From: an uncultured Methanobrevibacter sp.
GTDB taxonomy: Archaea > Methanobacteriota > Methanobacteria > Methanobacteriales > Methanobacteriaceae
NCBI GenBank assembly: GCA_900317865.1
Contig: ONIK01000026.1
Coordinates: forward strand, 1-31,219
Length of the DNA: 31,219 bases
Reading direction: 5' to 3'
Shown here: piece by piece, positions 8,801-16,014 of the stretch
Position numbering within the stretch: position 1 is the stretch's first letter
Layout: each line of letters starts with the position of its first letter
The notes under the pieces: model-generated
What the model was told of the DNA's origin: nothing
Seen by the model: the letters and a program-made list of their open reading frames with translations, nothing else
The model's database searches: none
Made by a program: the position numbers and the translations under genes

Positions 8801-11656
8801 TTGATAGGTGGTGAAAAAATTTTTAATAAGCGTTATCTAATAATTCTTTCTATTGTTTTGATATTGTTCATTATTATTGGTTCTGCTTCAGCAACTGATT
8901 TAAACAATGCATGTGATGATACAAATTTATTAAATAGTAATGTGACTATTTTTTCAGAGAATTTGGATGTTTCTAGTTCGGATTCTATTGGGGAAGTAAA
9001 TTCTAATTATGGTGGAGAAAATTATTCTTCTAATGATGAGGACATAAAACAAAGTGTTTTATCCGGAAATGATACTCAATTATATTATAATGATGGAACT
9101 ACATTTAAAGTTGTATTGTCTGACAAAGATGGAAATTTATTGTCTAATAAAAGTGTAATATTTAATGTTAATGGAAATAATTATGTTAGAATAACTGATA
9201 ATGAGGGTATTGCTTCAATATCAATAAATTTAAATCCTGGTAATTATAATATTGCTTCTTTTTTTAATGGTACAGATGACTATCAATCATCTTCCACTAA
9301 CAATACCATAAATGTATTATCTACAATTAGTGGACAGGATATTGAAAAGTATTATAAAAACGATACACAGTATTATGCTACATTTGTTGATGCTAATGGT
9401 GATTTTTTAAATGATATTGTGGTTACTTTTAATATTAATGGGATTTTTTATGAAAGAAAAACCAATGCGCAGGGTACAGCAAGGTTGAATATCAATCTTC
9501 TTCCGGGGGATTATATATTGACTGCAATCAATCCTGTTAATGGTGAAATGTCTTGTAATAAAATTGTTGTACTTAATACTATCTATGCTTCAGATGTTGT
9601 AAAATTTTATAAAAATGATACTCAATTTTATGTTCATCTGGTAAATGGTGAAGGTAATCCATTAGCCAATGAAAATGTTGATTTTAATATAAATGGTGTA
9701 TTCTATACTCGTACCACTAATGAAGAGGGTACTGCCAGGTTGAATATTAATCTTAATCCTGGAAAATATATCATTTCCACTATCAACACAATTAATGGCG
9801 AAATATATTCTAATAATATTGAAGTATTACCTACAATAACTGCTACTGATTTAAACATGCGTTATCTGGACGGCAATAAATTTACGGCACATCTTCTTGA
9901 TGATATGGGCAGTCCATTAGCTTATAGTGATGTCACATTTAATATTAATGGGGTATTATATAATAGAGTATCCGATAATGATGGAAATGCATATTTAAAT
10001 ATTAACCTTAACACTGGTGAATATATTATCACTTCCACTAATTATAATGGTTTATCAGTTTCCAATAAGATTAAAATTGATAAATCTCCTGCTATTATTG
10101 AAGCTTCTGATGCTCATATGGTTGCAGGTATTAATAGGGAGTATACGGTTACATTGGTTGGTTTAAATAATAATACTATTCCTATGGCTGATGTTAATTT
10201 CAGGTATAATGGTGTTGATATTAAGGGGGTTACTGATGAAAATGGTGAGGCCAAAGTTATTATTTCCGAGCTTTATGAAGGCAGATACTCTTTAGAATAT
10301 GAATTTAAAGGAAATTCTAATTATTATCCATTTAAATCATCCTCTACATTAGTAGTATCTAATTCGACTAATATTTTAACTGGAAAAGATTTAAAAATGA
10401 TTTATCAGGATGGATCTAAATTTTATGTTACTTTAACTGATTTAAAACTTGTTCCTATGGTTAATGAAACTATTACATTTAATTTAATGGGTAAGTCATA
10501 TTACAGTATTACTGATGCCAATGGTGTTGCTAGTTTGGATATTGGTCTATTCCCGGGCACTTATGAAATTTCATATAGCTATTCCAATGCTGATGATATG
10601 AATTATAATAAAGGATCAAATACTATTATTGTCTCAAAAATTCCTGCTTATTTATCTACTAATGATTTAGTCTTTTTTTACACTGATAGCGAAGCATTTA
10701 CTGCAGTTTTAACTGATGCCAATAATAGTCCATTGGACGGTATTGATGTTACATTTAATATTCGTGGTAAATCATATACCCGAACCACTAATGCTTCAGG
10801 TGTTGCTAGTTTAAATATTAATCTGCCTGTGGGATATTATGATATTAAAACTTCCTTGGATAATCCATTATATGCCGCAAACAGTAGATCCAATCATATT
10901 CTGGTTGATGGTGCTATTTTTATTGCTTATGATGTAACTGTGTATTTGGACTTATATAAGGATTATTCAGTAACCGTATTGGATGCATATGAAAATCCAA
11001 TTTCAAATGCGGACATCGAATTCATATTTAAGGGCATATCAAAACATGCAAGGACAGATGCTGATGGTATTGCTACTATTTCTATTGGTGGTTTACCTGA
11101 AGGAGAGTATCCAATTGTTTATAAATATGCCGAAAGAAATACTAGTGGCTGTTCATATATTTTTGTATCAGAAAATGTATTGTACACTAAAAATAAGATT
11201 TCAAATTTAGTACCATATTTATCAGATTCCCTTAATTGTGAGGTTTCAAATGCCGAGATTGTTGCACTTGCAGAAAAATTGACCCAAGGTTTAACAAATC
11301 CTACCGATAAGGCAAGGGCAATATTTAATTATGTGCGGGATAAAATTTCTTATGATTACTATTACGATACTTATTATGGTGCTTTAGGAACATTGCATGC
11401 AGGTCATGGAAATTGTGTTGACCAGGTTCATTTGTCTATTGCTTTATATAGGGCTTCAGGCCTTCCTGCCAGATATGTCCATGGAAAATGTGATTTTGGT
11501 GATGAGTTTACTGGTCATGTGTGGTCTCAAGTGTTGATTGGTGATACATGGATTGTTAGTGATACAATAAATCGTAGAAACTCATTGGGTGAAGTTGTTA
11601 ATTGGAATAATTATAATTATAAATTTTATGGATATTTTCCAGGTATTGTATTCTAA
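8801..11656 (+). CDS. secreted Ig-repeat protein with transglutaminase-type protease domain, no wall-binding module
   Basis: The 951-residue protein is a paralogue of the preceding one. The signal peptide runs to about residue 31 (ending GSASA). Eight Ig-like repeats of about 88 residues (86-788) align one for one with those of the neighbour. The C-terminal transglutaminase-like domain has C872 (GNCVDQVHL), H906 (TGHVWSQV) and D921 (IVSDTI). The pseudomurein-binding part of about 145 residues is absent: the last repeat runs directly into the catalytic domain. It is probably an exported, wall-directed endoisopeptidase or a self-crosslinking adhesin; the family is often simply called adhesin-like. 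The start is unclear: TTG 8801 has no ribosome site, whereas AGGTGGTGA (8806-8814) sits four bases before an in-frame ATT at 8819, as in the neighbour. It has its own promoter and a U-tract terminator. Confidence 0.85.
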   Translation: MIGGEKIFNKRYLIILSIVLILFIIIGSASATDLNNACDDTNLLNSNVTIFSENLDVSSSDSIGEVNSNYGGENYSSNDEDIKQSVLSGNDTQLYYNDGTTFKVVLSDKDGNLLSNKSVIFNVNGNNYVRITDNEGIASISINLNPGNYNIASFFNGTDDYQSSSTNNTINVLSTISGQDIEKYYKNDTQYYATFVDANGDFLNDIVVTFNINGIFYERKTNAQGTARLNINLLPGDYILTAINPVNGEMSCNKIVVLNTIYASDVVKFYKNDTQFYVHLVNGEGNPLANENVDFNINGVFYTRTTNEEGTARLNINLNPGKYIISTINTINGEIYSNNIEVLPTITATDLNMRYLDGNKFTAHLLDDMGSPLAYSDVTFNINGVLYNRVSDNDGNAYLNINLNTGEYIITSTNYNGLSVSNKIKIDKSPAIIEASDAHMVAGINREYTVTLVGLNNNTIPMADVNFRYNGVDIKGVTDENGEAKVIISELYEGRYSLEYEFKGNSNYYPFKSSSTLVVSNSTNILTGKDLKMIYQDGSKFYVTLTDLKLVPMVNETITFNLMGKSYYSITDANGVASLDIGLFPGTYEISYSYSNADDMNYNKGSNTIIVSKIPAYLSTNDLVFFYTDSEAFTAVLTDANNSPLDGIDVTFNIRGKSYTRTTNASGVASLNINLPVGYYDIKTSLDNPLYAANSRSNHILVDGAIFIAYDVTVYLDLYKDYSVTVLDAYENPISNADIEFIFKGISKHARTDADGIATISIGGLPEGEYPIVYKYAERNTSGCSYIFVSENVLYTKNKISNLVPYLSDSLNCEVSNAEIVALAEKLTQGLTNPTDKARAIFNYVRDKISYDYYYDTYYGALGTLHAGHGNCVDQVHLSIALYRASGLPARYVHGKCDFGDEFTGHVWSQVLIGDTWIVSDTINRRNSLGEVVNWNNYNYKFYGYFPGIVF

Positions 11657-11661
11657 TTAAC

Positions 11662-11681
11662 TTCTTTTTTTCTTTTTTTTT
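11662..11681 (+). terminator. oligo-T terminator of the second surface-protein gene
   Basis: T runs interrupted by a C begin six bases after the stop. The arrangement is nearly the same as after the first paralogue, showing that the duplication or conversion tract extends beyond the coding region. Confidence 0.6.
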
Positions 11682-11733
11682 CAAATAGCTAATAATTTAT
11701 AATAGTTTTAATATAATATTAATCACTTAACTA

Positions 11734-12219
11734 ATGTGGAACAATAATATGGGAACTAAAAAATATACTAAGGTGGCTGTTGGAGGTACTTTTGATAAGT
11801 TTCATGACGGTCATAAGAAATTACTATCAACTGCTTTTGAATTAGGCGATCAGATAGAAATTGGAGTAACTTCTGATGCTTTTGGCGGTTTAAAAGGAGA
11901 TATTGATTCATGTAAAGAGAGAATGAATAATTTAAAGTTGTTTTTTAGTGATAAATCTAATTTTAATGTCGTGCCATTAGAAGATCCTTTTGGAACAACT
12001 ATTTATGAGGAAGATTTTGATGCGATTGTTGTCAGTGAAGAAACTGAACCTACTGCTTTAAAAATCAATGAAATTAGATTATCTAAGGGTATGGGACCTC
12101 TTGATATTGTTGTTGTTAGTTTTGTATTGGCTGAAGATGGAAATCCAATTTCTTCTACCAGAATTCGGTCTGGTGAAATTAACAGAAATGGGATAATCAT
12201 TATTAATCGCGAAATTTAA
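11734..12219 (+). CDS. coaD: phosphopantetheine adenylyltransferase, archaeal type
   Basis: This 161-residue nucleotidyltransferase joins AMP from ATP to 4'-phosphopantetheine to give dephospho-CoA, the penultimate step of CoA synthesis. GGTFDKFHDGH carries the HxGH active-site motif (H24, H27), and ISSTRIRSG near 141-150 is the second nucleotide-binding motif. Length and motifs fit the archaeal/eukaryotic-like PPAT branch, which is distant from bacterial CoaD. No strong ribosome site is visible. ATG 11734 or the more conserved-looking ATG 11749 (MGTKKYTKVAVGG) could be the start; a TATA-like stretch near 11695 would make the leader very short. The following ferredoxin genes are separated by about 95 bases with a hairpin, so they are probably not in the same transcript. 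Confidence 0.93.
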   Translation: MWNNNMGTKKYTKVAVGGTFDKFHDGHKKLLSTAFELGDQIEIGVTSDAFGGLKGDIDSCKERMNNLKLFFSDKSNFNVVPLEDPFGTTIYEEDFDAIVVSEETEPTALKINEIRLSKGMGPLDIVVVSFVLAEDGNPISSTRIRSGEINRNGIIIINREI

Positions 12220-12260
12220 TCGATATGTTTATTAATGCATTTCGATAAATAATAAAATGT

Positions 12261-12299
12261 CATACCAAAATTAAGTTTTTTAATTTAATTCTGGGTATG
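12261..12299. promoter_or_regulatory. long imperfect hairpin before the ferredoxin genes
   Basis: CATACCAAAATTAA (12261-12274) can pair with TTAATTCTGGGTATG (12285-12299), leaving one unpaired C and one A-C mismatch, around a T-rich loop. It lies between the coaD stop and the ferredoxin ribosome site. It could be the coaD terminator, an mRNA structure in the ferredoxin leader, or a dyad operator. Confidence 0.45.
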
Positions 12300-12315
12300 T
12301 AATTGAGGTGGTTAT

Positions 12316-12507
12316 ATGGCAGTTAAAATTGATTCTGATGTTTGTGGACATATTGAAAATTGTCCAGTTCAAGGTTTATGCATTAAACTTTGTGAACAAG
12401 GAGCAATCATAGAAGAAGATGGTGATGTGAAAATCGTTCCTGAAAACTGTGATGATTGTGACTTATGTATTCAGAATTGTCCTAACCAAGCTATATCCAA
12501 AGCATGA
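12316..12507 (+). CDS. small 2x[4Fe-4S] ferredoxin with an unusual first motif
   Basis: The 63-residue protein has eight cysteines. The second half has a standard motif, C45-x2-C48-x2-C51-x3-C55-P. The first is atypical, C10-x5-C16-x5-C22-x3-C26, with Glu rather than Pro after the last Cys, although the total still suits two [4Fe-4S] clusters. It is likely a soluble one-electron carrier. A strong GAGGTGG ribosome site lies 5-6 bases before the ATG. The polyferredoxin gene follows after 12 bases, so the two are almost certainly co-transcribed, and this protein may deliver or take electrons from it. The family resembles small methanogen ferredoxins encoded near formylmethanofuran dehydrogenase subunits, but I cannot assign it to FwdG or FwdH. 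Confidence 0.88.
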   Translation: MAVKIDSDVCGHIENCPVQGLCIKLCEQGAIIEEDGDVKIVPENCDDCDLCIQNCPNQAISKA

Positions 12508-12519
12508 GAGGGATAATAC

Positions 12520-13527
12520 ATGTTTAATGTAGAAAGAACTGGTTCTGAAGTTCGTAAATTAAAATATAATGATAGTAAATGTTTGGGCTGTGGAATCTGT
12601 ACTGAAGTTTGTCCAACAACTTCTTTAAGATTAGGTCCTGTAGTACCAATAGCACGTGGATTAATAGAAATGGATTTGCTTTCCGTAAATGCAGATTCCT
12701 GTGTATTGTGCGGGTTATGTTCTGTAGCCTGTCCGTTTGATGCATTGTCCTTGACTATTGATGGTACTCCAATTAAGGAAATGGATAATTATCCAACCTG
12801 GGAAGTGGAGTCTGAAATATGTGATGATGACTGTGTTTACTGTGGAAGATGTTCTATTGCTTGTCCGAGAGATGCAATATTGTTTGAAAGAAAACTCCCT
12901 GATAGAGAATCATTACTTAGGGGAGAAATTAATATTGATGATGAAAAATGTATTTATTGCGGTTTCTGTGAGGAATTATGTCCTCCGGGAGCTATTACAA
13001 TAAGTAATGTTCCAACTTCAAGTGTAGACTTAATGAATAATAGTATTGAAGTTGATACGTCAAAATGTGTCTATTGTGGGATATGTAAAAGAGTATGTCC
13101 TCAAGATGCAATCATTGAAATTTGTTCAACATGTATGTTGCAAGATCAAATTGAAGTGCCGGAAATTACTGGAACTACTTATATTGTTAAAGATTCCTGT
13201 GTAAATTGTTCTTGGTGTGCTGAAATTTGTCCTGTAGATGCAGTTAATGTTACTAAACCATTTGCAGGAAAATTGGAAGTTGTTGAAACAGAAGAATCTG
13301 TCTGTAAAGGCGACTCATGCCATGCATGTCAAGATGTTTGTTCATGTAATGCGGTCGATATCGTTGACGGTAAAGCTGAAACCAATTTATCATTCTGTAA
13401 TTTGTGTGGTGCATGCATAAGTGCATGTCCTCAGCATATTAGAGAATTAACAAGAACTTCAATGAAATTAACTAATATTAATTCTGAATCTTGGAATGAA
13501 TGTCTAAACAAAATTTTAGATGAATAA
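12520..13527 (+). CDS. fwdF: polyferredoxin with eight [4Fe-4S] motifs, FwdF-like
   Basis: The 335-residue protein contains eight cysteine blocks: CLGCGICTEVCP, CVLCGLCSVACP, CVYCGRCSIACP, CIYCGFCEELCP, CVYCGICKRVCP, CVNCSWCAEICP, CHACQDVCS and CNLCGACISACP. All but the seventh follow CxxCxxCxxxCP; the seventh lacks the proline and is preceded by C-KGDSC. Eight clusters, this length, and the GPVVPIARGL segment after the first motif fit subunit F of tungsten/molybdenum formylmethanofuran dehydrogenase, which wires electrons from heterodisulfide reductase/hydrogenase to CO2 reduction. No other fwd/fmd subunit lies nearby, so it is a detached copy or a different polyferredoxin. The ribosome site is AGAGGG. 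The stop codon lies in a hairpin shared with the convergent pilin gene. Confidence 0.8.
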   Translation: MFNVERTGSEVRKLKYNDSKCLGCGICTEVCPTTSLRLGPVVPIARGLIEMDLLSVNADSCVLCGLCSVACPFDALSLTIDGTPIKEMDNYPTWEVESEICDDDCVYCGRCSIACPRDAILFERKLPDRESLLRGEINIDDEKCIYCGFCEELCPPGAITISNVPTSSVDLMNNSIEVDTSKCVYCGICKRVCPQDAIIEICSTCMLQDQIEVPEITGTTYIVKDSCVNCSWCAEICPVDAVNVTKPFAGKLEVVETEESVCKGDSCHACQDVCSCNAVDIVDGKAETNLSFCNLCGACISACPQHIRELTRTSMKLTNINSESWNECLNKILDE

Positions 13528-13549
13528 GGAGAGGGTTCACTCCCCTTAT
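13524..13549. terminator. probable bidirectional terminator between polyferredoxin and pilin genes
   Basis: ATAAGGAGAG (13524-13533) and CTCCCCTTAT (13540-13549) form a hairpin with one mismatch and a six-base loop. The stop codon of the polyferredoxin (TAA, 13525-13527) lies in one arm, and the stop of the convergent small pilin gene touches the other (13549-13551). T-rich sequence follows on the plus side. Confidence 0.55.
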
Positions 13550-13728
13550 CATATTTTATTTATTAAAAAATCTCTTTCTTGTGTAATTAATGTTTTAAAA
13601 GAATTTTGTGTAGTGTTTATTATATTTGTAATGTATGATGCTACAAATAATATTATAACTAACAATCCTCCAATCAGAAGGATTACTTCTGCACTACTTT
13701 GTCCTTTATTGTCGATTTTTTTAAACAT
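13549..13728 (-). CDS. small class III-signal pilin-like protein (59 aa)
   Basis: This tiny gene lies below common length cut-offs. The protein starts MFKKIDNKGQSSAEVILL and continues into a hydrophobic stretch, then ends in a short polar tail (TTQNSFKTLITQERDFLINKI). KGQSSAEVILL fits the class III signal of archaeal pilins, where the EppA-type peptidase cuts before Q and E at +5 is retained, followed by the helix that packs in the pilus core. The mature protein would be about 50 residues, among the smallest pilins. Its ATG lies within the end of the preceding pilin gene (8 shared bases, ATGTTTAA), so the two are translationally coupled. It is probably a minor or structural subunit of a type IV-like pilus. 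Confidence 0.82.
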   Translation of the reverse strand: MFKKIDNKGQSSAEVILLIGGLLVIILFVASYITNIINTTQNSFKTLITQERDFLINKI

Positions 13729-13927
13729 GGGTTCTATTGTCCAGAATTGTGTTTCTTACATCAATTATATCGTCTTTTGCTTTTAAACTTCTATCACTGG
13801 TTTCCATATATGATCTATATATGGTTAATGCTAAAAGAGCAATTACTATTACTCCTCCAAATAATAATATATATTCGGCGGCGCCTTGTCCTGATTCTTC
13901 GTTGATAAATTTTTTTATGGAATTCAT
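13721..13927 (-). CDS. class III-signal pilin-like protein (68 aa)
   Basis: The start chosen is ATG 13927 (MNSIKKFINEESGQGAAEY), because GGTGA lies seven bases before it; an upstream in-frame ATG at 13960 would add 11 residues without a ribosome site. ESGQGAAEYILL is the class III prepilin motif: cleavage after G, Q at +1, E at +5. A hydrophobic helix of about 20 residues and a polar C-terminal half rich in D, R and K follow (mature length about 54). These short pilins belong to the DUF361 group common in Methanobacteriales and Methanococcales. A TATA-like AAAATATATAAAG around 13993-14006 would give a leader of about 45 bases. No pilus ATPase or peptidase gene is in the window. Confidence 0.85.
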   Translation of the reverse strand: MNSIKKFINEESGQGAAEYILLFGGVIVIALLALTIYRSYMETSDRSLKAKDDIIDVRNTILDNRTHV

Positions 13928-14125
13928 TTCTTTCACCATATAATTGTAGATTTTTGACAAATATTAATATTACTTAAAATTAAAAAAGTATTAACTTTAT
14001 ATATTTTGTTTTTTTTAAAGCAATTTTTTATTAGTATTTGATTTTTTAAACCATTAGGTTTATTAATAGTGTTACTAATAAATAATAGTATTAGAGTGAT
14101 TATTAATTGATGAAGGGTGAACAAA

Positions 14126-15295
14126 TTGGGAAATACATTAAAATTTGTATCAGGAATTATTTTATTTGTAATTGGTGTGGTTATATCATATGAAGTTATT
14201 GCATATAACCTTATAGAAGTTTTATTAATGGTTGGTTTTTTAATATCTATTGTTGGAATAATATTGATTATTAGCTATTTTGTTGATTCTAATGCTGAGA
14301 AAACAAGCGGACTTATTAAAGATTTCTTAGATTCAAAAGACATAAACGCCCCATCTATTAATTTTTCAAAAGGAAAAGAAAAATCTAATAGTGATAACAA
14401 TGGTCCTTTAATAGTGAGACCTTCAAATGATGATTATGACTATGGTGAAGATATTGATGATAGTGGTTTATGGGAATATTATGAATCTGATAAAAATGAC
14501 TCCATATCTCCAAGAGAGTTCTTTGAAGCTCCTGAAATTGATGAATCTAAAGCAGTATTGCGTGTAGTAAATCAAGAAGAAAAAGAAATAGATTTAGATA
14601 AGGAATTAAATTTCACTCCTACATACGAAAAACCAATTAAAGTTACTAGAAAACCTAAAAAACGTTCAACTAATCATATTTATGATGATGTGCCTGTCAT
14701 CAATGAGACTGCTGATAAAACTGAAGAAATTAAAAAGGCATTATCTCAGCCTGAAGTTAACTTGGAATCCACTACACAGCCAAGGGATATTGAGATTGAT
14801 ATTAATAATCCGGAAAGGTTACCTGTGCCTGAATCTCTCAAAGGTAATGTTTTACTGGGTAATGAGTTAATTACTTCAAATGATGCATTTGAGCAATTGG
14901 CTGTAAATGTAAACAAGGAAATCATGTTGGAAATTCCTTCTTTAAACAATTTGTCTGACAGATTCCTGTCACACGTTCCTACAATTTATTCCAGAGTAAT
15001 CATTGATGAATTTGATTTATCAGACATTTCATATACTGTATTAATTGCATCACTTTTAAAACAAGGGGTTCATATTAAAACAGTACCTAAAGTACATGCT
15101 ATTAATTTGATTACAGATGATTCTCATGCAATGATAATTTCTGATGGTTATACTGTTGAAAATTCAGAATATGGTGCAATCTATGATGATAGAAAATCCA
15201 TTTCAAACATCAGAGCTGATTTTGAGAAAACTTGGGACATTGCTTCTAATTTGGATGAGACTGTAATTTTAAATAGTATTGGAGGAGTTGCTTAA
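14126..15295 (+). CDS. two-TM protein with acidic linker and PLD-like C-terminal region
   Basis: About 389 residues. I place the start at TTG 14126, because GGTGA (14116-14120) lies five bases before it; a GTG at 14117 would add three residues but has no spaced ribosome site. Two N-terminal TM helices (about 8-27 and 31-52) are followed by a long acidic, low-complexity region to about residue 230 and a folded C-terminal part. That part contains HAMIISDGYTVENSEYGAIYDDR, shaped like the end of phospholipase D-type domains, but the HxK motif is not intact, so catalysis is doubtful. It is a membrane-attached cytoplasmic protein of unknown role. Its stop overlaps the next gene by one base (TAATG), so the two form an operon. 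It is divergent from the pilin genes. Confidence 0.7.
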   Translation: MGNTLKFVSGIILFVIGVVISYEVIAYNLIEVLLMVGFLISIVGIILIISYFVDSNAEKTSGLIKDFLDSKDINAPSINFSKGKEKSNSDNNGPLIVRPSNDDYDYGEDIDDSGLWEYYESDKNDSISPREFFEAPEIDESKAVLRVVNQEEKEIDLDKELNFTPTYEKPIKVTRKPKKRSTNHIYDDVPVINETADKTEEIKKALSQPEVNLESTTQPRDIEIDINNPERLPVPESLKGNVLLGNELITSNDAFEQLAVNVNKEIMLEIPSLNNLSDRFLSHVPTIYSRVIIDEFDLSDISYTVLIASLLKQGVHIKTVPKVHAINLITDDSHAMIISDGYTVENSEYGAIYDDRKSISNIRADFEKTWDIASNLDETVILNSIGGVA

Positions 15296-16014
15296 TGGAA
15301 ATTAGATGGTTAGGTCATTCCGCTTTTGAAATAATAAGTGATGATAACGTACATATTCTAATTGACCCATTTATCAGTAACAATCCTGCATGTCCGGTTC
15401 CTGTTGAAGAGTTAAATCCGGATATTATTTTAGTTACTCATGGACATTCTGATCATTTGGGTGATGCATTGGATATTTCCAATTCAACCAATGCTCCAGT
15501 TGCAGCCATTCATGAAATATCCTTATTTTTATCTAAACAAGGTATTGAAACTATTGGTGTGAACATTGGCGGTTCATTTGTATTTAGAGGTATAAAATTT
15601 ACTATGCTGGATGCAAAACATTCATCAGATATAGACATGGTTGAAGAGACTGTTCCGGGTGGTGTTGCAGCTAGCTTTTTAATTACTTTTGAAGACGGTA
15701 CTTCAATATTCCATTGTGGTGATACTGGTTTATTTGGTGATATGAAAACAATTATTGGTGATATTTATAAACCGGATATAGTAATGGTGCCTATTGGTGA
15801 TAAGTTTACTATGGGTCCTTTTGAAGCGGCTCTTGCTTCAATGTGGTTAAATCCTAAAGTTACTATTCCTATGCATTACAATACATTTCCGCCTATAGAA
15901 CAAGATCCAACTATTTTTGCGAATTTTGTAATGCAGTTCAATCCAAAAATCAGTACTGTTATTTTAAATCCGAATGAATATTTTGAATATAATCCTGAAG
16001 ATTATCAGGATTAA
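15295..16014 (+). CDS. UPF0173-type metal-dependent hydrolase (metallo-beta-lactamase fold)
   Basis: This 239-residue protein is a metallo-beta-lactamase-fold enzyme with H49-x-H51-x-D53-H54 (THGHSDH). Further metal ligands are present in the HSSD segment, HCGDTG and MHYNTFPP. It begins MEIRWLGHSAFEI, as is typical for the UPF0173 (UlaG-like) family. Such enzymes bind two metals and hydrolyse ester, phosphodiester or lactone bonds; the natural substrate of this branch is unknown. It shares a TAATG junction with the upstream membrane protein, and its 3' end overlaps the convergent RqcH-like gene by four bases. Confidence 0.9.
   Translation: MEIRWLGHSAFEIISDDNVHILIDPFISNNPACPVPVEELNPDIILVTHGHSDHLGDALDISNSTNAPVAAIHEISLFLSKQGIETIGVNIGGSFVFRGIKFTMLDAKHSSDIDMVEETVPGGVAASFLITFEDGTSIFHCGDTGLFGDMKTIIGDIYKPDIVMVPIGDKFTMGPFEAALASMWLNPKVTIPMHYNTFPPIEQDPTIFANFVMQFNPKISTVILNPNEYFEYNPEDYQD

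Noticed and set aside
5500..11000. Repeated DNA in the surface-protein genes as a CRISPR array
   Set aside because: The repeats are about 260 bases, degenerate at DNA level and in frame; they encode Ig-like domains.
13520..13943. Open frames of 68-88 codons on the plus strand across the pilin genes
   Set aside because: They are antisense to the two pilin genes, which have class III signals, ribosome sites and coupled starts.
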